Notes: generated from the letters alone by a model not told the origin. Counted from the stretch's first letter, positions 10,608-22,440 are shown. The stretch is DNA of 64,000 nucleotides from Isoetes taiwanensis (GCA_021234155.1 JAJEKV010000062.1:1410602-1474601), one strand, 5' to 3'. Numbers and translations: made by a program.

Positions 10608-11053
10608 AACTTGATGAGCATACTCATACATTGTTCTTTGATGGCGCTTGTAGCGGTGAAGTTGAGTTTAGCTCCTGCGGCCGCTGCCATCATTAAAAGC
10701 CCGTGAGGCTTTGACAGTGGCCAAAACAAAGAAGAATTCACAAAAATATAACCTCTAATGAGGCAGAGTATCAAGCTTTGATTGCAGGTCTCCGTGAAGC
10801 TTACATGATGGGAATCAAGAAGTCGAACATAAAGGGAGACTCTCACTCGTGGTGCAATCAAGTCCAAGAGGTATACCAAACCAAGCATTCAAGGTTAGTA
10901 CAACTTAAAGAAGAGGTTTTGGGACTATTAGACAAATTTGAGGCCTGGACTATAGAGCATATCCCTAGGCATTTGAATAGTGAAGTAGACAGGCTAGCTA
11001 AAGGTACCATATTGGATTTTTTTAGTCAAGGAGCCTTTTCAGAAGAAGAGTGA
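10608..11053 (+). pseudogene. Additional RNase H domain, upstream of reverse transcriptase
   Basis: The segment reads LFFDGACSG (10631-10657), then after a short broken stretch NEAEYQALIAGLREA (10757-10801), GDSHSWCNQVQ and finally IEHIPRHLNSEVDRLAKG. The four acidic catalytic positions of RNase H (D in FFDG, E in AEYQ, D in GDS, D in VDRLA) are all present. The style, with IPRHLNSEVDRLA at the end, is that of the extra archaeal or plant-type RNase H of Tat elements rather than the Ty3-type domain. The frame closes at 11051-11053. A stop near 10694 and local indels break the front part. It sits between protease and reverse transcriptase. Confidence 0.75.
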
Positions 11054-11289
11054 ACCTCTCACAGACTTGTCCAATTCTAACTATAGGGATAGAGGAGGCA
11101 AGCAGAGAGCAAGTCATTTGTATCCAAAAGAATGGCCAAACTAGAACCCTGAAAGTTGGTCCAAAAGCTCCTGAGCCTTGCTTTAACTCATTTCCTATGT
11201 CTGTGTCAAGAATTCTCAGATGTCTTTGCTTGGGATTATTCTCGAACTAAAAGGATTTCCCCCTCTAAAGCAAAATTTGAAATAAAAGT

Positions 11290-12204
11290 AAAAGATGGCT
11301 CGATCCTGCTCAACAGAAATTAAGGAGGATAAATTTCGCCTTGTCGCCACTTATCTATGAAGAATTAAAAACTATGGAGAGTTCTAAGTCGATATGTGAG
11401 ACATTGGAACCCGAGTGGTTGTCTTGCATTGTGCCACCAAGAAGAGAAGTGGCCAACTTAGAATTTGCATTGATTATAGAGATATCAATAAGGTTACAAT
11501 CAAAGACCGCTATCCCCACCGTTTCTAGAAGAAGTTTTGCATACCATGAGTGGAAACGAAGTCTATTCTCTTATGGATGGCTTCTCCGGGTTTCAACCAA
11601 ATAGAAGTTGATCCTTTATCACGCCCAAAAACTGCCTTCATTACACCTTGGGGAACTTATATGATGCTAAGAATGCCATTTGGTTTGAAAAATGCCCCCC
11701 GCAACCTTTCAGAGGGCAATGAACAATATTTTTGAGTCATTATCTCCCCAAGATTTCGTGGCTTTTTCTTGATGATTTGACTCGCCACCTCTTAGGAAGA
11801 TCATCTCAAAACAATCTCTAATATGTTTTCTTTGTGCAGATCCAAGGTGTGAACTTAAATCCAAAGAAGTGTTTGTTTTTGACCGACAAAGGTGTGCCGT
11901 TAGGGCCATCGATATCGAAGAAGGAGTTCGATTGTCGAGACAAGTCGACAAGAGTTCTCGACCTCCCCAGCACTCCAAAACATTGAAGCAGATCAAAGGT
12001 TTTGTTGGTACACTTCAAGGCTTGAGGATTTACATCCCAAACTTCTCTCACGTTTTGAGACCTATCACCAAGCTCACCAAAGTAGGGTATGTATCTAAAA
12101 ATACAAGTCAAAAAGTTCCAGTTGAGTGGAATGAAGATTGCCAAAGGGCATTTGAATTGATCAAAGAAGAGCTCAAAGAAGAAGGTAACACTTCTTGCCC
12201 CTAA
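11290..12204 (+). pseudogene. Reverse transcriptase of the nested element
   Basis: Pieces in several frames give the Ty3/gypsy reverse transcriptase in order: [10 protein letters not shown] (11410-11440), [19 protein letters not shown] (about 11462-11518), [18 protein letters not shown] (about 11562-11615), [20 protein letters not shown] (about 11627-11686), the active-site region as FFLDDL (about 11764-11781) where YLDD or YVDD is usual, and thumb and connection sequences ending FVGTLQGLRIYIPNFSHVLR (12001-12060) and EWNEDCQRAFELIKEELKE. The catalytic aspartates survive, but at least three frame changes and a TAG near 11546 prevent a continuous protein. Confidence 0.85.
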
Positions 12205-13219
12205 ACCAAATGAAGATTTCCAAGTTTATATAACAGTTACATCATTTGCTGTAGGATTAGCCTTATTTCAGAACAAAAGGGTACTAAATTATGCAGGAAA
12301 GCAGTGGTCAGACACAGAGGTGAATTACCCAGTCCTAGAGAAGTCTGCTGCTGCCCTAATATTTTTGACCACTAAATTCCCCCATCTTCTGATGCAAGCT
12401 CCAAAGATTCAAGTCTATATGAAGGTCAATCCTCTTCCAATGTTGTATGGTAAACAAGCCCTGAAGACCAAATTCTATAAGTGGGCTGCCATGCTTCAAG
12501 ACTTTGCCATTGAAGTCCATCTTATCAAAGCAGAAAAGGATCCAAGTAGTTTCATACCCTATGCCTTCTACAAATATGATTTGACCTCTGAAGGGGATCA
12601 AACAGAAGAAGAAGTATGTCATTTAGTTGGAGAAACCAGGTCTTGGGTGCAACCCATTGTCAATTATCTAAGACATCAAGAGATCCCTGCCACATTTTCA
12701 CCATCTGAGAAAGTTAAGTTTAGAAAAAGATGTCTAACATATGTGCTGGTTGAGGACATTTTATGTAGGAGGATGCCTTCACAGATTTTGTTGAGGTGCT
12801 TGGCTGAAGAAGAACAGGTACAAGCTCTAAGACATGCTCATGACCTCTGCTGTGGTGGACATTATTCTACGGATACCACAGCCAAGAAAATTCTAAGTTC
12901 TGGATACTATTGGCCTACACTTCATCATGATGTCAAAAGGTACGTGCAGAGTTGTTTTGACTGTCAAAAGCATGCCAAAGAACGCCTCAAGGTACCTCCC
13001 CTTTCACCTATTGTGGCCCCTCGCCCATTTCTTGTTTGGGGATTAGATTTTGTTGGTCCTATACATCCATCTTCCTCTGCCAAACATGAATACATCCTAG
13101 TTGCTACAGACTTCTTCACTAAATGGGCTGAAGCAACTCCATTGACAAGTGCAAATGCAGATACCACAAAGAAGTTTCCTACTCGTCTAATATATGTGCT
13201 AGGTTTGGAGTACCATTGA
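12205..13219 (+). pseudogene. Ty3-type RNase H-like segment and N-terminal integrase
   Basis: A clean frame from 12320 to 13219 (299 codons) follows a frameshift near 12190. The first ~90 residues correspond to the Ty3 RNase H (NYPVLEKSAAALIFLTTKF, KFYKWAAMLQDFAIEV). Where the family has T-D-H-x-P-L this copy reads MKVNPLPMLY, so a catalytic aspartate is missing. The integrase follows: a zinc-binding HHCC region (HAHDLCCGGHYS to CFDCQKH, about residues 170-216) and the first catalytic aspartate in VWGLDFVGPIH, then VATDFFTKWAEATPL. The frame ends early at TGA 13217-13219, before the second catalytic aspartate. Confidence 0.85.
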
Positions 13220-13898
13220 AGATTGTTTCCACGTGAGGAACGCCTTTTGTGAATGAAGTAATAGACAAGCTTACCCAATTGCTTGAGATAAGACATACAA
13301 AAGTTCTGCTTTACTACCCTCGTGGAAATGGCGGCGAGTAATCCACCAATAAGACTCTAATATCCATTATGAAGAAGAAGACAGTAGATAGGTTTCCAAG
13401 AAGCTGGCATACAAAGTTGATCTATGCCCTCTGGTCCTACAGAACCACTTATAAAGTGGCTATAAAAAACACCCCTGCCTCTATTGTATATGGTACTAGC
13501 GTCATTCTACCCTTTGAGTTGCAGGTACTTTCGCCAAGGATGATGCAAATACAAGTCAAAAGTGAAGAGGATGCTATCCGGTGCGGGCCGCAGCAGATGC
13601 TAGCCCCTTGAGGAACTCGAGAGATAAAACTCTACAGGTGATAACAGATCACAAGATGAAAATCAAGAGGAAATTTGACAAACAAGCAGTAGAAGTCAAC
13701 TATCAGGTTGGTGATTTGGTGCTTAAGTTAGCTAAAAACAAAGATCCCACTCTAGGTAAGTTTTCCGCAAATTGGGAAGGTCCATTTGTCATTTCTTCAC
13801 ATGCTGGAGCAAACTCATATTACTTACAAGAGTTAGAGTCTGAGAGGATTTTGCCAAATCCTCTCAATGCACAGCACTTGAAAGCTTATTGGATCTAA
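13220..13898 (+). pseudogene. Integrase C-terminal part
   Basis: Continues the integrase in changed frames. KIVST then TGA then GTPFVNE (about 13218-13255) stands where KIVSDRGTPF is expected, so the second catalytic aspartate is lost. The region of the third catalytic residue (usually NGQxE) reads NGGE followed by a stop. A clean frame 13369-13611 has SWHTKLIYALWSYRTTYK, the usual post-core stretch. Frame 13581-13898 has VGDLVLKLAKNKD, GKFSANWEGPFVI and NAQHLKAYW, the C-terminal strand-rich domain typical of this group. The stop at 13896-13898 matches the natural end of pol. Confidence 0.85.
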
Positions 13899-14980
13899 AC
13901 TAGCTAATGCTAGTTAGTATAGTTGTAGGTAGTCTAAAAAAGGTTGAAGTAGTTGAAATTGTTCTAGATATGATTTGCTAACACTATGGGAAGAAAACAA
14001 TAAAAAGAAGAAAAGCTGAAAAGAAAAGGTATATGTTTTGATCATTAACATTGTCATTTGCAGGTTCATTAGTTGTTCCGTTTAAAGCCAGCCAGAAAAA
14101 CCATTGCCTCCTAAAGTTGTGCTCACATGCAGGAACTCAAAATCATCATGAACAGTTTGCTGAACATCTCGTGATGAATACCAGGATTGAAGTACTAATC
14201 TGAGTCATCATGTCATTTGCAGGACCATCCTAGTCTTCCATACCATTCATTTTTCATTTATTGGCCTCCCATTCATATAAGCCTTGCTCATACTTTTATT
14301 CATCACCTACAGGCTGCTATTCATCCCTATGCATCATAAAAAGCAGTCTCCTAACTCTCTATTTCATGTCATTTGCAGGATCATCCTTTACCCACTAGCC
14401 AGCTTTATACCACCACCAATTTTTTCTTTTGGGCAAATTTGCAGGACCATTACATCTTCTAGAATGTGTCTGCACCCTTCCATAATTCTAGCTTCATCCA
14501 CCAAGTCATTTCTTCAAGACTCCTACAAGAATGGGTAGCTGAAATCCCAAAAGTATCAAGTTTTATTCGCAAGATCATTGAAGCAGATTTTGGACGAATT
14601 CCCCAAGTTTCAACACTTATGGGAAGTCAAAAGAACATGGTAGCAGACCCTACAAGTTACAAATGTTCAAAAGTTGCTGTTGTGTTCAAAGTTGCAGAAT
14701 TCATCACCAAAAATGTGAAGTACACATAGTTCTATCCAGTTTCCTATTCTGGCACCATTTTCCATTCATGAAGACCTCAAGAAAACCTTATATTATCTCA
14801 GGAACAGGATATGCATTGATTTGGCATTCACTTTCATATATTTGCACTTTTCAGAGCTTTTATGCTGCATTCTAAGAAGCTCTGATATTTCAGAACAGGA
14901 TAATTCAGATTCAGATGTCAGGAGAAGTTTTAACAGGTTTCAAGGCTGGGGGACCAGCCATTTTTTCTTTTGGGCAAAGA
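13899..14980 (+). other. 3' non-coding tail of the nested element with repeated TTTGCAGGA motif
   Basis: No coding domain. A motif close to TCATTTGCAGGACCATCC recurs at about 14055, 14214, 14373 and (shorter) 14439, each separated by 60-160 bp. A purine-rich AAGGCTGGGGGA lies at 14942-14953 and GGGCAAAGA directly abuts the 3' LTR (14972-14980). Either could serve as the polypurine tract. Confidence 0.6.
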
Positions 14981-16801
14981 TGTTGCCCCTTGAAGTGGCA
15001 ACATGAAGAAGAGATGAAGATATGAAGAAAATTCTAAGTATTGGAGGAGCTATTAAGGAAAAGTATCAGGCTGAAAGAGAATCTAGGCCAGGTGAGTACC
15101 CCTGCCAAATCCTCTAGCCAAAACTAGCCATCCTTGATTTTTCCCAAATTTTTTTGAGCCTATCTCCTATTTTTCCTTGAATTTCCCCTATCGCTAGCCA
15201 AATATGCTTCTAAAAATGCCTAAAAATCCAAAAATGCCAAAAAAAATCTATACCTTTGCCAAGTGGCATCCTAGTCATCATCCTAAAGTGCCAAAGATGT
15301 CAAGAAGTCAAGTGAAAGTCAAAATGGAAAGCCAAAAGGCACACTTTCCAAAAAATACCCTTGCCACGTCATCAAAAGTCAAAATGCCACCTAGGATGGC
15401 CACCTTGCTCAAAAAAATGCTTTGTCATCCAACTTTGGTTATATCTTTGCCACTTGGGCCAAAATCATGCCACCTCACTTGCCATGTCACCATCTATTGC
15501 CCAGTCACCATTGATTCACCTTTTTTTAGCCAAAAAATCAAAGTGCCATTTTCCAAAATTTGACCACATCATCTTGTAGCCCCAATGAAAATATGCCACC
15601 TGGCACAAAAAAATTTCCAAAAAAGACCCTATATAGACCTTTAAATTCCACTTCTTGGGAATCGTGCCCTTTGAAAAAATATAAAAAATTGTCCTATTCT
15701 ACCCACCCCCTGACCTAGATTCCTTTCCAGCCAATCACCCCCCTCCACGTAGCTCACCCGGGCGTATGGGGCAGTGGAGGTACCGAATCCCACGTGGGCA
15801 AGACACGTCAATTTACAAGTTTGCGTGGATCGGGCTATATATCCCCTGGGCTGACTTTTCGATTTCGGCCTGTGGGATATATCCATTGAAGGAAATTCTG
15901 CCAAGATCCATTAGGGTTCTATGATTCTCAGCTTCCCGCGCAATTTGAGTGATGCAGAGCAGTTCGCCTGATCATAACCGACTTCTGGAACCAATCGAAT
16001 CATGAAGAAGATGCCGAATTAATAGAGATCATGCCAAGAACAGAATATTGCATATTTTTGGAAAAAAAGAGTTCGTAGCCATATACGGACAAATCGGAGC
16101 TTTAATTACCCTGACACAGGTCTATAAAGACGATCCGAGCCGTATTCCACAACAAGAGAGGAGATTTTTGATTAGAAACCCGCCCTTGTTCTTGAAAGCC
16201 AAGATTCTTGAAGTTCTGATACAAATTCTATTTCAGAGTGATCGAATGGATTACCTGACAGTGTATTATGTTCCTAAGATAATCTGAGAAAAGTTTTCTT
16301 GAGCAATTCATGGTGTTTTCCCCTTCTTCAATCGATTTCTGAGTTTTTTAATCAAAAAATTAGGGTTTTACCATTTTTTAAGTGCCAGTCCATTTCTGGC
16401 GAACTTTGCCACGAATTCCCCATCAATCTTTATCAACAAATGAGTTGAAATCAATTCAAGTTATCTGATATCATCTAGATTTAGCTAAATTGATAGCTAT
16501 CCTGCCAGAATGTGTTCAAAAAATTCATCTGCATTCAAAGGAAGTTTGTCTGCATCCCCAAGTTTTTTCTTCAATCATTTTCACTACTTTGCTGCAGAAA
16601 ACATCCCAGTTATGCACCCGCATTCACATATCACCTCATTTCCTCACATTTGCACCTCTTTTCTCATCTTTTCACATCCCCTCACCACATCTTTGGCTCT
16701 CTGCACCCTAAAAACAGAATTTGGCAAGTATCTTTTAGGAAATCCCACAATTTAGAGATTTGTGCATCACATTTTTTGCAAGGATTCTGTGAAAGGCAAC
16801 A
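14981..16801 (+). repeat. 3' LTR of the nested element
   Basis: The LTR is 1821 bp from TGTTGCC to GGCAACA, nearly identical to 6749-8565, and followed by the target duplication ATAAC at 16802-16806. Confidence 0.95.
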
Positions 16802-16806
16802 ATAAC

Positions 16807-17345
16807 CTGACTGCAAATTATCACAATGACGTCAAACGAGAATGGGATTTATTCGCGCAAGGCGACAACGAATCGGTTTATTAGTATACATCAAAATTTC
16901 AGTATTTGTCTACTCAAATGGACGGGCTAAATGAGAAAGAACTGTTATGCAAATATATAACAAGGCTTAAGAATTCTTTGTATGCAAAATTGAGCTTCAT
17001 AGATCCTCAGTCTTTAGAAGAGGCCAAAAAAAATAGCTATTGTCGTGGAAAGAAAGTTAAATCCTGATTTTATTACTTGCAGTATATGGGACGGATATCC
17101 TGAGGACAAAGGCAACGACAAGATAAACAATGATAAAGTAAGCAATAGTAAGAATTCAGATAAGGGAAATAAGATCTAGATCAATGGGGGGTAATCAAGA
17201 CCAAGTTCAGAAAACAAAGTGGGCCAATCAATTTGACAGATCTTCATCAAAGGATAGCGGGTGTCTTTATTGTGGAGGACCACACCTTAAAGTAGAGTGC
17301 CCGAAATTAAGTGCAAAAAGAGAGAAAAATGACCGAAGCAATTGA
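16807..17345 (+). pseudogene. gag: gag of the old LTR element, 3' half
   Basis: Resumes the gag interrupted at 6748: VKREWDLFAQGDNESVY, then an in-frame TAG, YTSKFQYLSTQMDGL, KYITRLKNSLYAKLSFIDPQ and IWDGYPEDKGND. The minus-strand gag at 60399-61646 has DLRREWDIFTQG, KYISGLRDELYAELRLIEPQ and IWEGYPKENNG in the same order. A zinc knuckle of the form CX2CX3HX4C (CLYCGGPHLKVEC, about 17262-17300) is the plant gypsy variant. After ATAAC about eight bases separate the insertion point from clear gag homology. Confidence 0.8.
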
Positions 17346-17589
17346 GGAGAATGAAGGGAGCTAGGCAGAATAGAGTATAGACCATATCCTCGTCCTAGCA
17401 GACCTCCGCCCCAAGTGTGTCATTTAGAGGAGCTTCCGCCCGAATCAAGCACCAAGATGAATAAACAATTAACTTTGAAAACGAAGTGCAAAAGGAAAAG
17501 GTGAAGTTGCAAATTGCCTACTTAAAGTAGTTTTAGTTAAGCGAGTACTTTGTCAAAGAGATTAGGATTAAATTTGCCAATTTTAAAGC
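17346..17589. other. Spacer between gag relic and second leader copy
   Basis: No gene is seen. It may contain a worn LTR end, because the last bases (CAACTGCAGCTAACA) resemble the LTR end at 5757-5771. Confidence 0.4.
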
Positions 17590-17949
17590 ACAACTGCAGC
17601 TAACATCTGGCGACCACAATGACCAGCTACAATAGTTCGTGGTCCAACTCCGACACAAGCCGAACCAATTCCGGCCAACTGCAAAAACTGTCTTCGGCCT
17701 TACAGCTCCAAATCGGCCTCTTCCTCATCCAATTCTTGTTCTGCTAACCTAAGCCATTCCCTTCTATTTGCAGGATAACCAAGCCAGATTTAATAAATTC
17801 TTGGTTGATCTCAGTGATCTTGTGGAATCCCAACTTTGAAGCCTTTCCTAAAATTGTGCAATTGCTAGTGAAGTGTCTCTAGTGCTAGTTTGAATTAGCC
17901 CTAAACCCTTCTTCTTCCTATAATTTAGTCTTTCTCCGGAATTCTCTTG
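17590..17949 (+). repeat. Post-LTR leader with primer-binding site, copy 2
   Basis: Diverged copy of 5756-6109, with TGGCGACCAC at 17608-17617. It ends at the same ATTCTCTTG and is then joined to an unrelated GC-rich repeat, so it belongs to a second, rearranged element of the same family. Confidence 0.7.
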
Positions 17950-17956
17950 CTCGGCC

Positions 17957-19010
17957 TGGCAGCACTCCCTAAAGGGGCCGTATGCTAATGACCACCCTCC
18001 GGAGCTCGGTTCTCCTATCCGACCGTTGAATCCTCCATTCAGGGGCCTTGCCTCAGGCAGGTCCAAAAAATTCCAAGATCGGTCAAGGGGAACTTATCAA
18101 ACCACAGAGCGTCCTAAGGGCGACCGTGTAGAAAGCGAAGCATTTTGTCATTCACGCACTGCGGAGGCCCCGAAACGGAGATTCAACTTTGTCACATCGT
18201 CCAAAATTGCGAAAATACCCTAGGGACCAAGTTACATGGTCAGTTTTGCATGAGAAAGGAATGCGTATGCCTTACATCAGTATTCAGCATCCACCTCCCA
18301 GACCAATTGACTACGAGGACATGAGCGGAGAAGGGATGGTCTTGCCAAATCACGGTTCTGAATAGGGGAGGTTGCCCGTCCATTGCAGGGCCTTCAGGAG
18401 AGGACTTTTGGGGCAAGCTACTTCCAAGGGGTTTTTAGGGCCCATGCTCTGGCCTCAACACCCCCCTCCCCCTCTACTTCAAGATGCGGCGCAAGATTTT
18501 GGTCGAATCTGAGAAGGATAGGGCCTTCGAAACGTAAACCTTGTGAGTTGCCATGTTCTTGACGGATTTGCATTTTGGAGGCCTAGTTTTGGTCTTTTGC
18601 ACTTGAAACATGGCCGAGAAGCTGCACTTGGGAACGCGAAGCAAGTGGAACTGACAGAATGGAGTTTGGATCTGCTCTCCTCCCGATGTGGCAATTAGAA
18701 GTCGAGGGCCGCTTTTGCAGTAGCAAGGCATTCATAAATTCGTAATTAATGCATAGTACGGAATTAAATTATGATTTTTTGGCAGCTGGCTGTCATCACC
18801 AGCATACATGCCAATTTTCCGAATTTCCGAACAAGGTTTCAATCAAGGAGTTAGCTAGAGAGGCTCGTGCAGCCTGTTGTTGGGCAGTCGAGCTGGGACC
18901 CTTCCTCAAGTCAAACAAGGCCAGGATCTTGCAAGACCGCCTCACAGAATGGGAAAGTAAAGACGCCAGGAGGCGGGACCCAAAAAAGTCCCTGAGGCAT
19001 TCAAACTGAG
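17957..19010 (+). repeat. GC-rich dispersed repeat, copy in plus orientation
   Basis: The blocks 17957-18070 and 18360-19010 recur in reverse orientation at 24494-25430. Short frames on either strand (for example 18749-19009 plus, 18474-18731 minus) are matched by frames in the other copies, but no known domain is recognised. Composition is clearly richer in G and C than the flanks. It is probably a fragment of a mobile element. Confidence 0.7.
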
Positions 19011-19055
19011 GCTACAAAAATTTTGACAGATAGTCAAAGTTGTATGGCTATTTTT

Positions 19056-19095
19056 GGGTTGCCCCTAGGGGGCAAACCCTTGTTTATGTGGGTTT
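19056..19095. repeat. GC-rich imperfect palindrome
   Basis: GGGTTGCCCC, TA, then GGGGGCAAACCC can fold into a hairpin with single-base bulges, and is followed by CTTGTTTATGTGGGTTT. A related string occurs at about 22994-23032 in the same orientation and a shorter one at 23092-23112, so this looks like a conserved end of a small repeat. Confidence 0.5.
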
Positions 19096-20613
19096 GTGGC
19101 ATATTCTAAGTATATGCTAGAATATACTTAAAATATGCTGATGACTGCTAAAAACCCACTGTTACCTGTAAACTGGCGATTTCGTGAGGCAGATGTTCGA
19201 ACTGGATAAGTGGTTGAAGGAAGAAGGAAGAAGGAAGAAGGCATATCGGCCATGGCAGACTGCATAATGGCATCGTCGTTTATCGGCATCAAGCTTTCTC
19301 TCTACACCAGCGTCGAGCTTTGCCTTTGCCATTTCGGCACCATTCATAGTAAGCCTAACGAATTTCTGTATGGGAGCTGGAATGGATGCATTGTACAGAG
19401 GTGCAGAAGCAGAGCATTGGCGACAGCAGTATGATTTGTTAACCAGCCTGATCCGCCATTAGAGTCCATGGCAGGCATGTTTTTTTTATATACCTGGTTT
19501 TCTTATGGTCTTTCGCCTCCCAAATCTTAGCCTTCTTGCCGAAAAACGTGGCTCCACTGGCAGAGGACCGGATTTGCGAGATACCCGAGGCCATGTTGTG
19601 AAATAAGGTCTGTTTTGCCAACGGACTTGCTTATCCAGAGGCCTTAATTTGGCCGGAAATCTTGCTACACAACAGCTTCTGAGGTATTCTCTTTTCTGTG
19701 CTGCATTTTGGTGCTTCTTTCTAGGTTCTTACCATGTTCTTGATTTTTGTATGCAGAGGATTTTTTGCACAAATTCAGTAGTTAGGGAAATGTCTCTAAA
19801 ACCACATCCTTAGGCTCTAAAATCTCCTTTCGGGATTCTGAAGGAGATGGTTACTGGCTTATTAAAGACTTTCTAGAATAAGGAAGTAGAAGCTGCTCTG
19901 CATGTATTCGGGACCACCAAATCATTGCCTATGACCAGATGTTTGCTACTTCAACTCTCAAAAAAATGTGCTCGTTGTAAGTTTTCTGCCTGATTTGATT
20001 AATATGCTAGTGGTGTGCCCGATCAATGCCGTAGTTGCACTGGAAATCTATTTACTGGTGTAAATATTTTGTTTCATATTTGGCATGTTCCTGATGATGA
20101 ATCATTTTTTGCTGCCATAACTAGTTTGAGTGACGTGGTGGATCTACATTAAAGTTTACGAGTTTAAAGTTCGCATGTTTATATTTTGCAAGTTTTTCAC
20201 ATTTTGCATGTAGGTTCAGGGAATGCATTTTCTATGTGGCTTTTCATCTCTATCAGCTTTTCTCCCAACATTCGAAGTTGGATTATGGGGCCAAATTTTA
20301 TATTATGCCTGCATAGCTTCTCTAGCTTAGATGGATGTTTTAGAAACCCTTGGTCCATCGTTCCTTCTACATCACATTCTTCATTTTGATGTCTTTCGTT
20401 TTGTGATTACCAATGCCCTCTACTAGACATGCTTAACAATTATAAGACATGCGGCTCCTGAGAAGGGTTGGATTAGAAGATTTTGCAGCCGGTACCAGAT
20501 TGGGCAATAACTGAACATAAAGTAATGCAATGTTTTCTAGTTTGAAAGTGCAGCACTTTCTGCAAGCAGAGGACCAACTGTCGGAGATTTTTGTCAAAGA
20601 TTCAAGTTTCTTA

Positions 20614-20753
20614 TTTGTTTCGGTCTTAGCTACATCTTAAATCTGTCAGATTCATTTGAGATTGTGGCTCCTTTGATTACCAATTTGTTTCGATCTTAGC
20701 TACATCTTAAAACTGTTAGATTTGTTTGAGATTCTGGATCCTTTGATTACCAA
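20614..20753 (+). repeat. 70-bp tandem duplication
   Basis: Two units, 20614-20683 and 20684-20753, both starting TTTGTTTCG and ending in CTTTGATTACCAA, differ at a few positions. Confidence 0.8.
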
Positions 20754-22440
20754 TTTCCAGCTGGTTTCTCTAAGCAAGATTTCTTTGCTTGCTTCATCTG
20801 TATAGAAAGTGTGGATCATGGATCGTTGGTTATGAATGTGTTGTGCCTGTGATATTTGATGTTGCAGCACATGCCTTAAGAACAGCAAGGTAAATATACT
20901 GGTATTCTTCGCCCCAGATATAATTGCATTTGATCGAATTATTTGAAAAGTATTTGACATTAAAGTTTGACACAACAGGCTAACTTTTTTCTGTTGTGCA
21001 GAACCTTTGCAGTGTGTGGATCAATGTGTGGCTATGTTTCTGGATAGCGTGCGCTCTTATGCTAAGGTTGCACATATCTTGAGTCTCTGTTTTCCCTTGC
21101 GGTCGGATTTGTCTTCTTTGGGCCCCAATTTAGTGGATTTGGAATTGTGCGGTTAGTGAATGTGTACAAGTTCCTGCACGTTCATGCTTGCGCATCTGTG
21201 TATAACAAATCTGAGACCTATGCAGGCTGCTACATGCTCTTAGAGTACTTAGAAATCGAGGCTAAACACATCCGATAGCAGTTTGCTGAATATGTTGTAG
21301 CCGCATCCCTGGCTTCTTATGCCTTGCAAATGTATACATTGCTGCACTTTCATCTTTTTGCAGAAGTGTGTATAACGAAGTTTGAGACCTACGCAACATG
21401 CTTTGTCTTTGTTAAAGTACTTACAAAGTTTCTATAGAGTTTGCAAGAGAGTTTGCAAGAAGGCAATGAATGCGTGCTAAATGCTCAGGTGTTCTCGCAT
21501 CTGCTTGGGGCAACGCTGACCTTATATGCCATAATGAAACCTAATGTCTTTGACATGTCTTTGGAACCAGAAGCTACATTTGAATGCATGGATGTAAGTG
21601 GATGCAAGCTGTTGCCTTAGGCGTGGAGAGTGCAAGCTTCTTTTCGCTTTTTCTAAAAAGAATGGAAGCTCTTATCAATTTGAATTGCACTTTGATTATC
21701 GACACAGAATTTTGATCCTTTGCTATGACATTGGTCTTGTAGAAGCCAAAAGCGGAAGGTATATTGTTGAATGACATTGGCCACAATTTTAAATGTTGGT
21801 CAACCATTCTCATCTGCCATTTTGGTAATATATCTGGATTGGACTGAGGGTGCTCTATTTTGTCACAATCTGGGCCCCCAAGAGGGAAAAAAAATGTGGT
21901 CTAGTGTGTAATGTGCATCCGAAACACAATAAATATGGCGATTCAACAAATACGTTGTGGTTGAACAATAAGAGAGATGCTTGGCTATTAACTAATGCAT
22001 GATAAGCTTCATAATTTTAAGATTTAAGAGATTTGCCAGGACTTGCTTCCTGATCCGGTATTACATATGGATTGCTTCTCCTGGACAAGATAGCAATATT
22101 GTTCCTACTATACTATATAATCCATAATAAACTTTAAACTATTAAGCTTTGATGGATTCCAAAACTTCTTTTTGTATCTCAGGAATTGACCTTGTGTAAT
22201 TGATACGTTGTTTAGGATGTATATTCTTGCTTGCGTGAAAGGAATATTGATATGCCAAGCTACCTAGAAACAATGCGGTAATTCAAGTCAAAGATCCTAG
22301 AACATTTAAGAATAGAATAGCATAGAAGTATGAACATAATGGAACTTAAGCAATTTTTATAAAATTAAATGGATCCATTCAAGGAATCCATAATGAAACA
22401 ATGGGATAATTTAGATCAAGTCTACTAGAACATTTAAGAA

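Larger units (their letters stand above)
6749..16801 (+). mobile_element. Nested Ty3/gypsy retrotransposon, 10,053 bp, Tat-like
   Basis: The element is bounded by near-identical LTRs starting TGTTGCC and ending GGCAACA, and flanked on both sides by ATAAC (6744-6748 and 16802-16806), a perfect 5-bp target-site duplication. Internal order on the plus strand: primer-binding site (8570), gag with three zinc knuckles, aspartic protease, an additional RNase H, reverse transcriptase, a Ty3-type RNase H-like segment, integrase, a non-coding tail and a purine-rich tract before the 3' LTR. The long LTRs and extra RNase H point to the Tat/Ogre group of Ty3/gypsy, but the extra RNase H lies before the reverse transcriptase, which is not the order familiar in seed-plant Tat elements. 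Frameshifts and stops break every large domain, so this copy is not autonomous. Confidence 0.93.

Noticed and set aside
19439-19621. Minus-strand frame resembling a plastid transit peptide with a splice-donor-like end
   Set aside because: No following exon recognised; short serine-rich frames with FGKK occur by chance.
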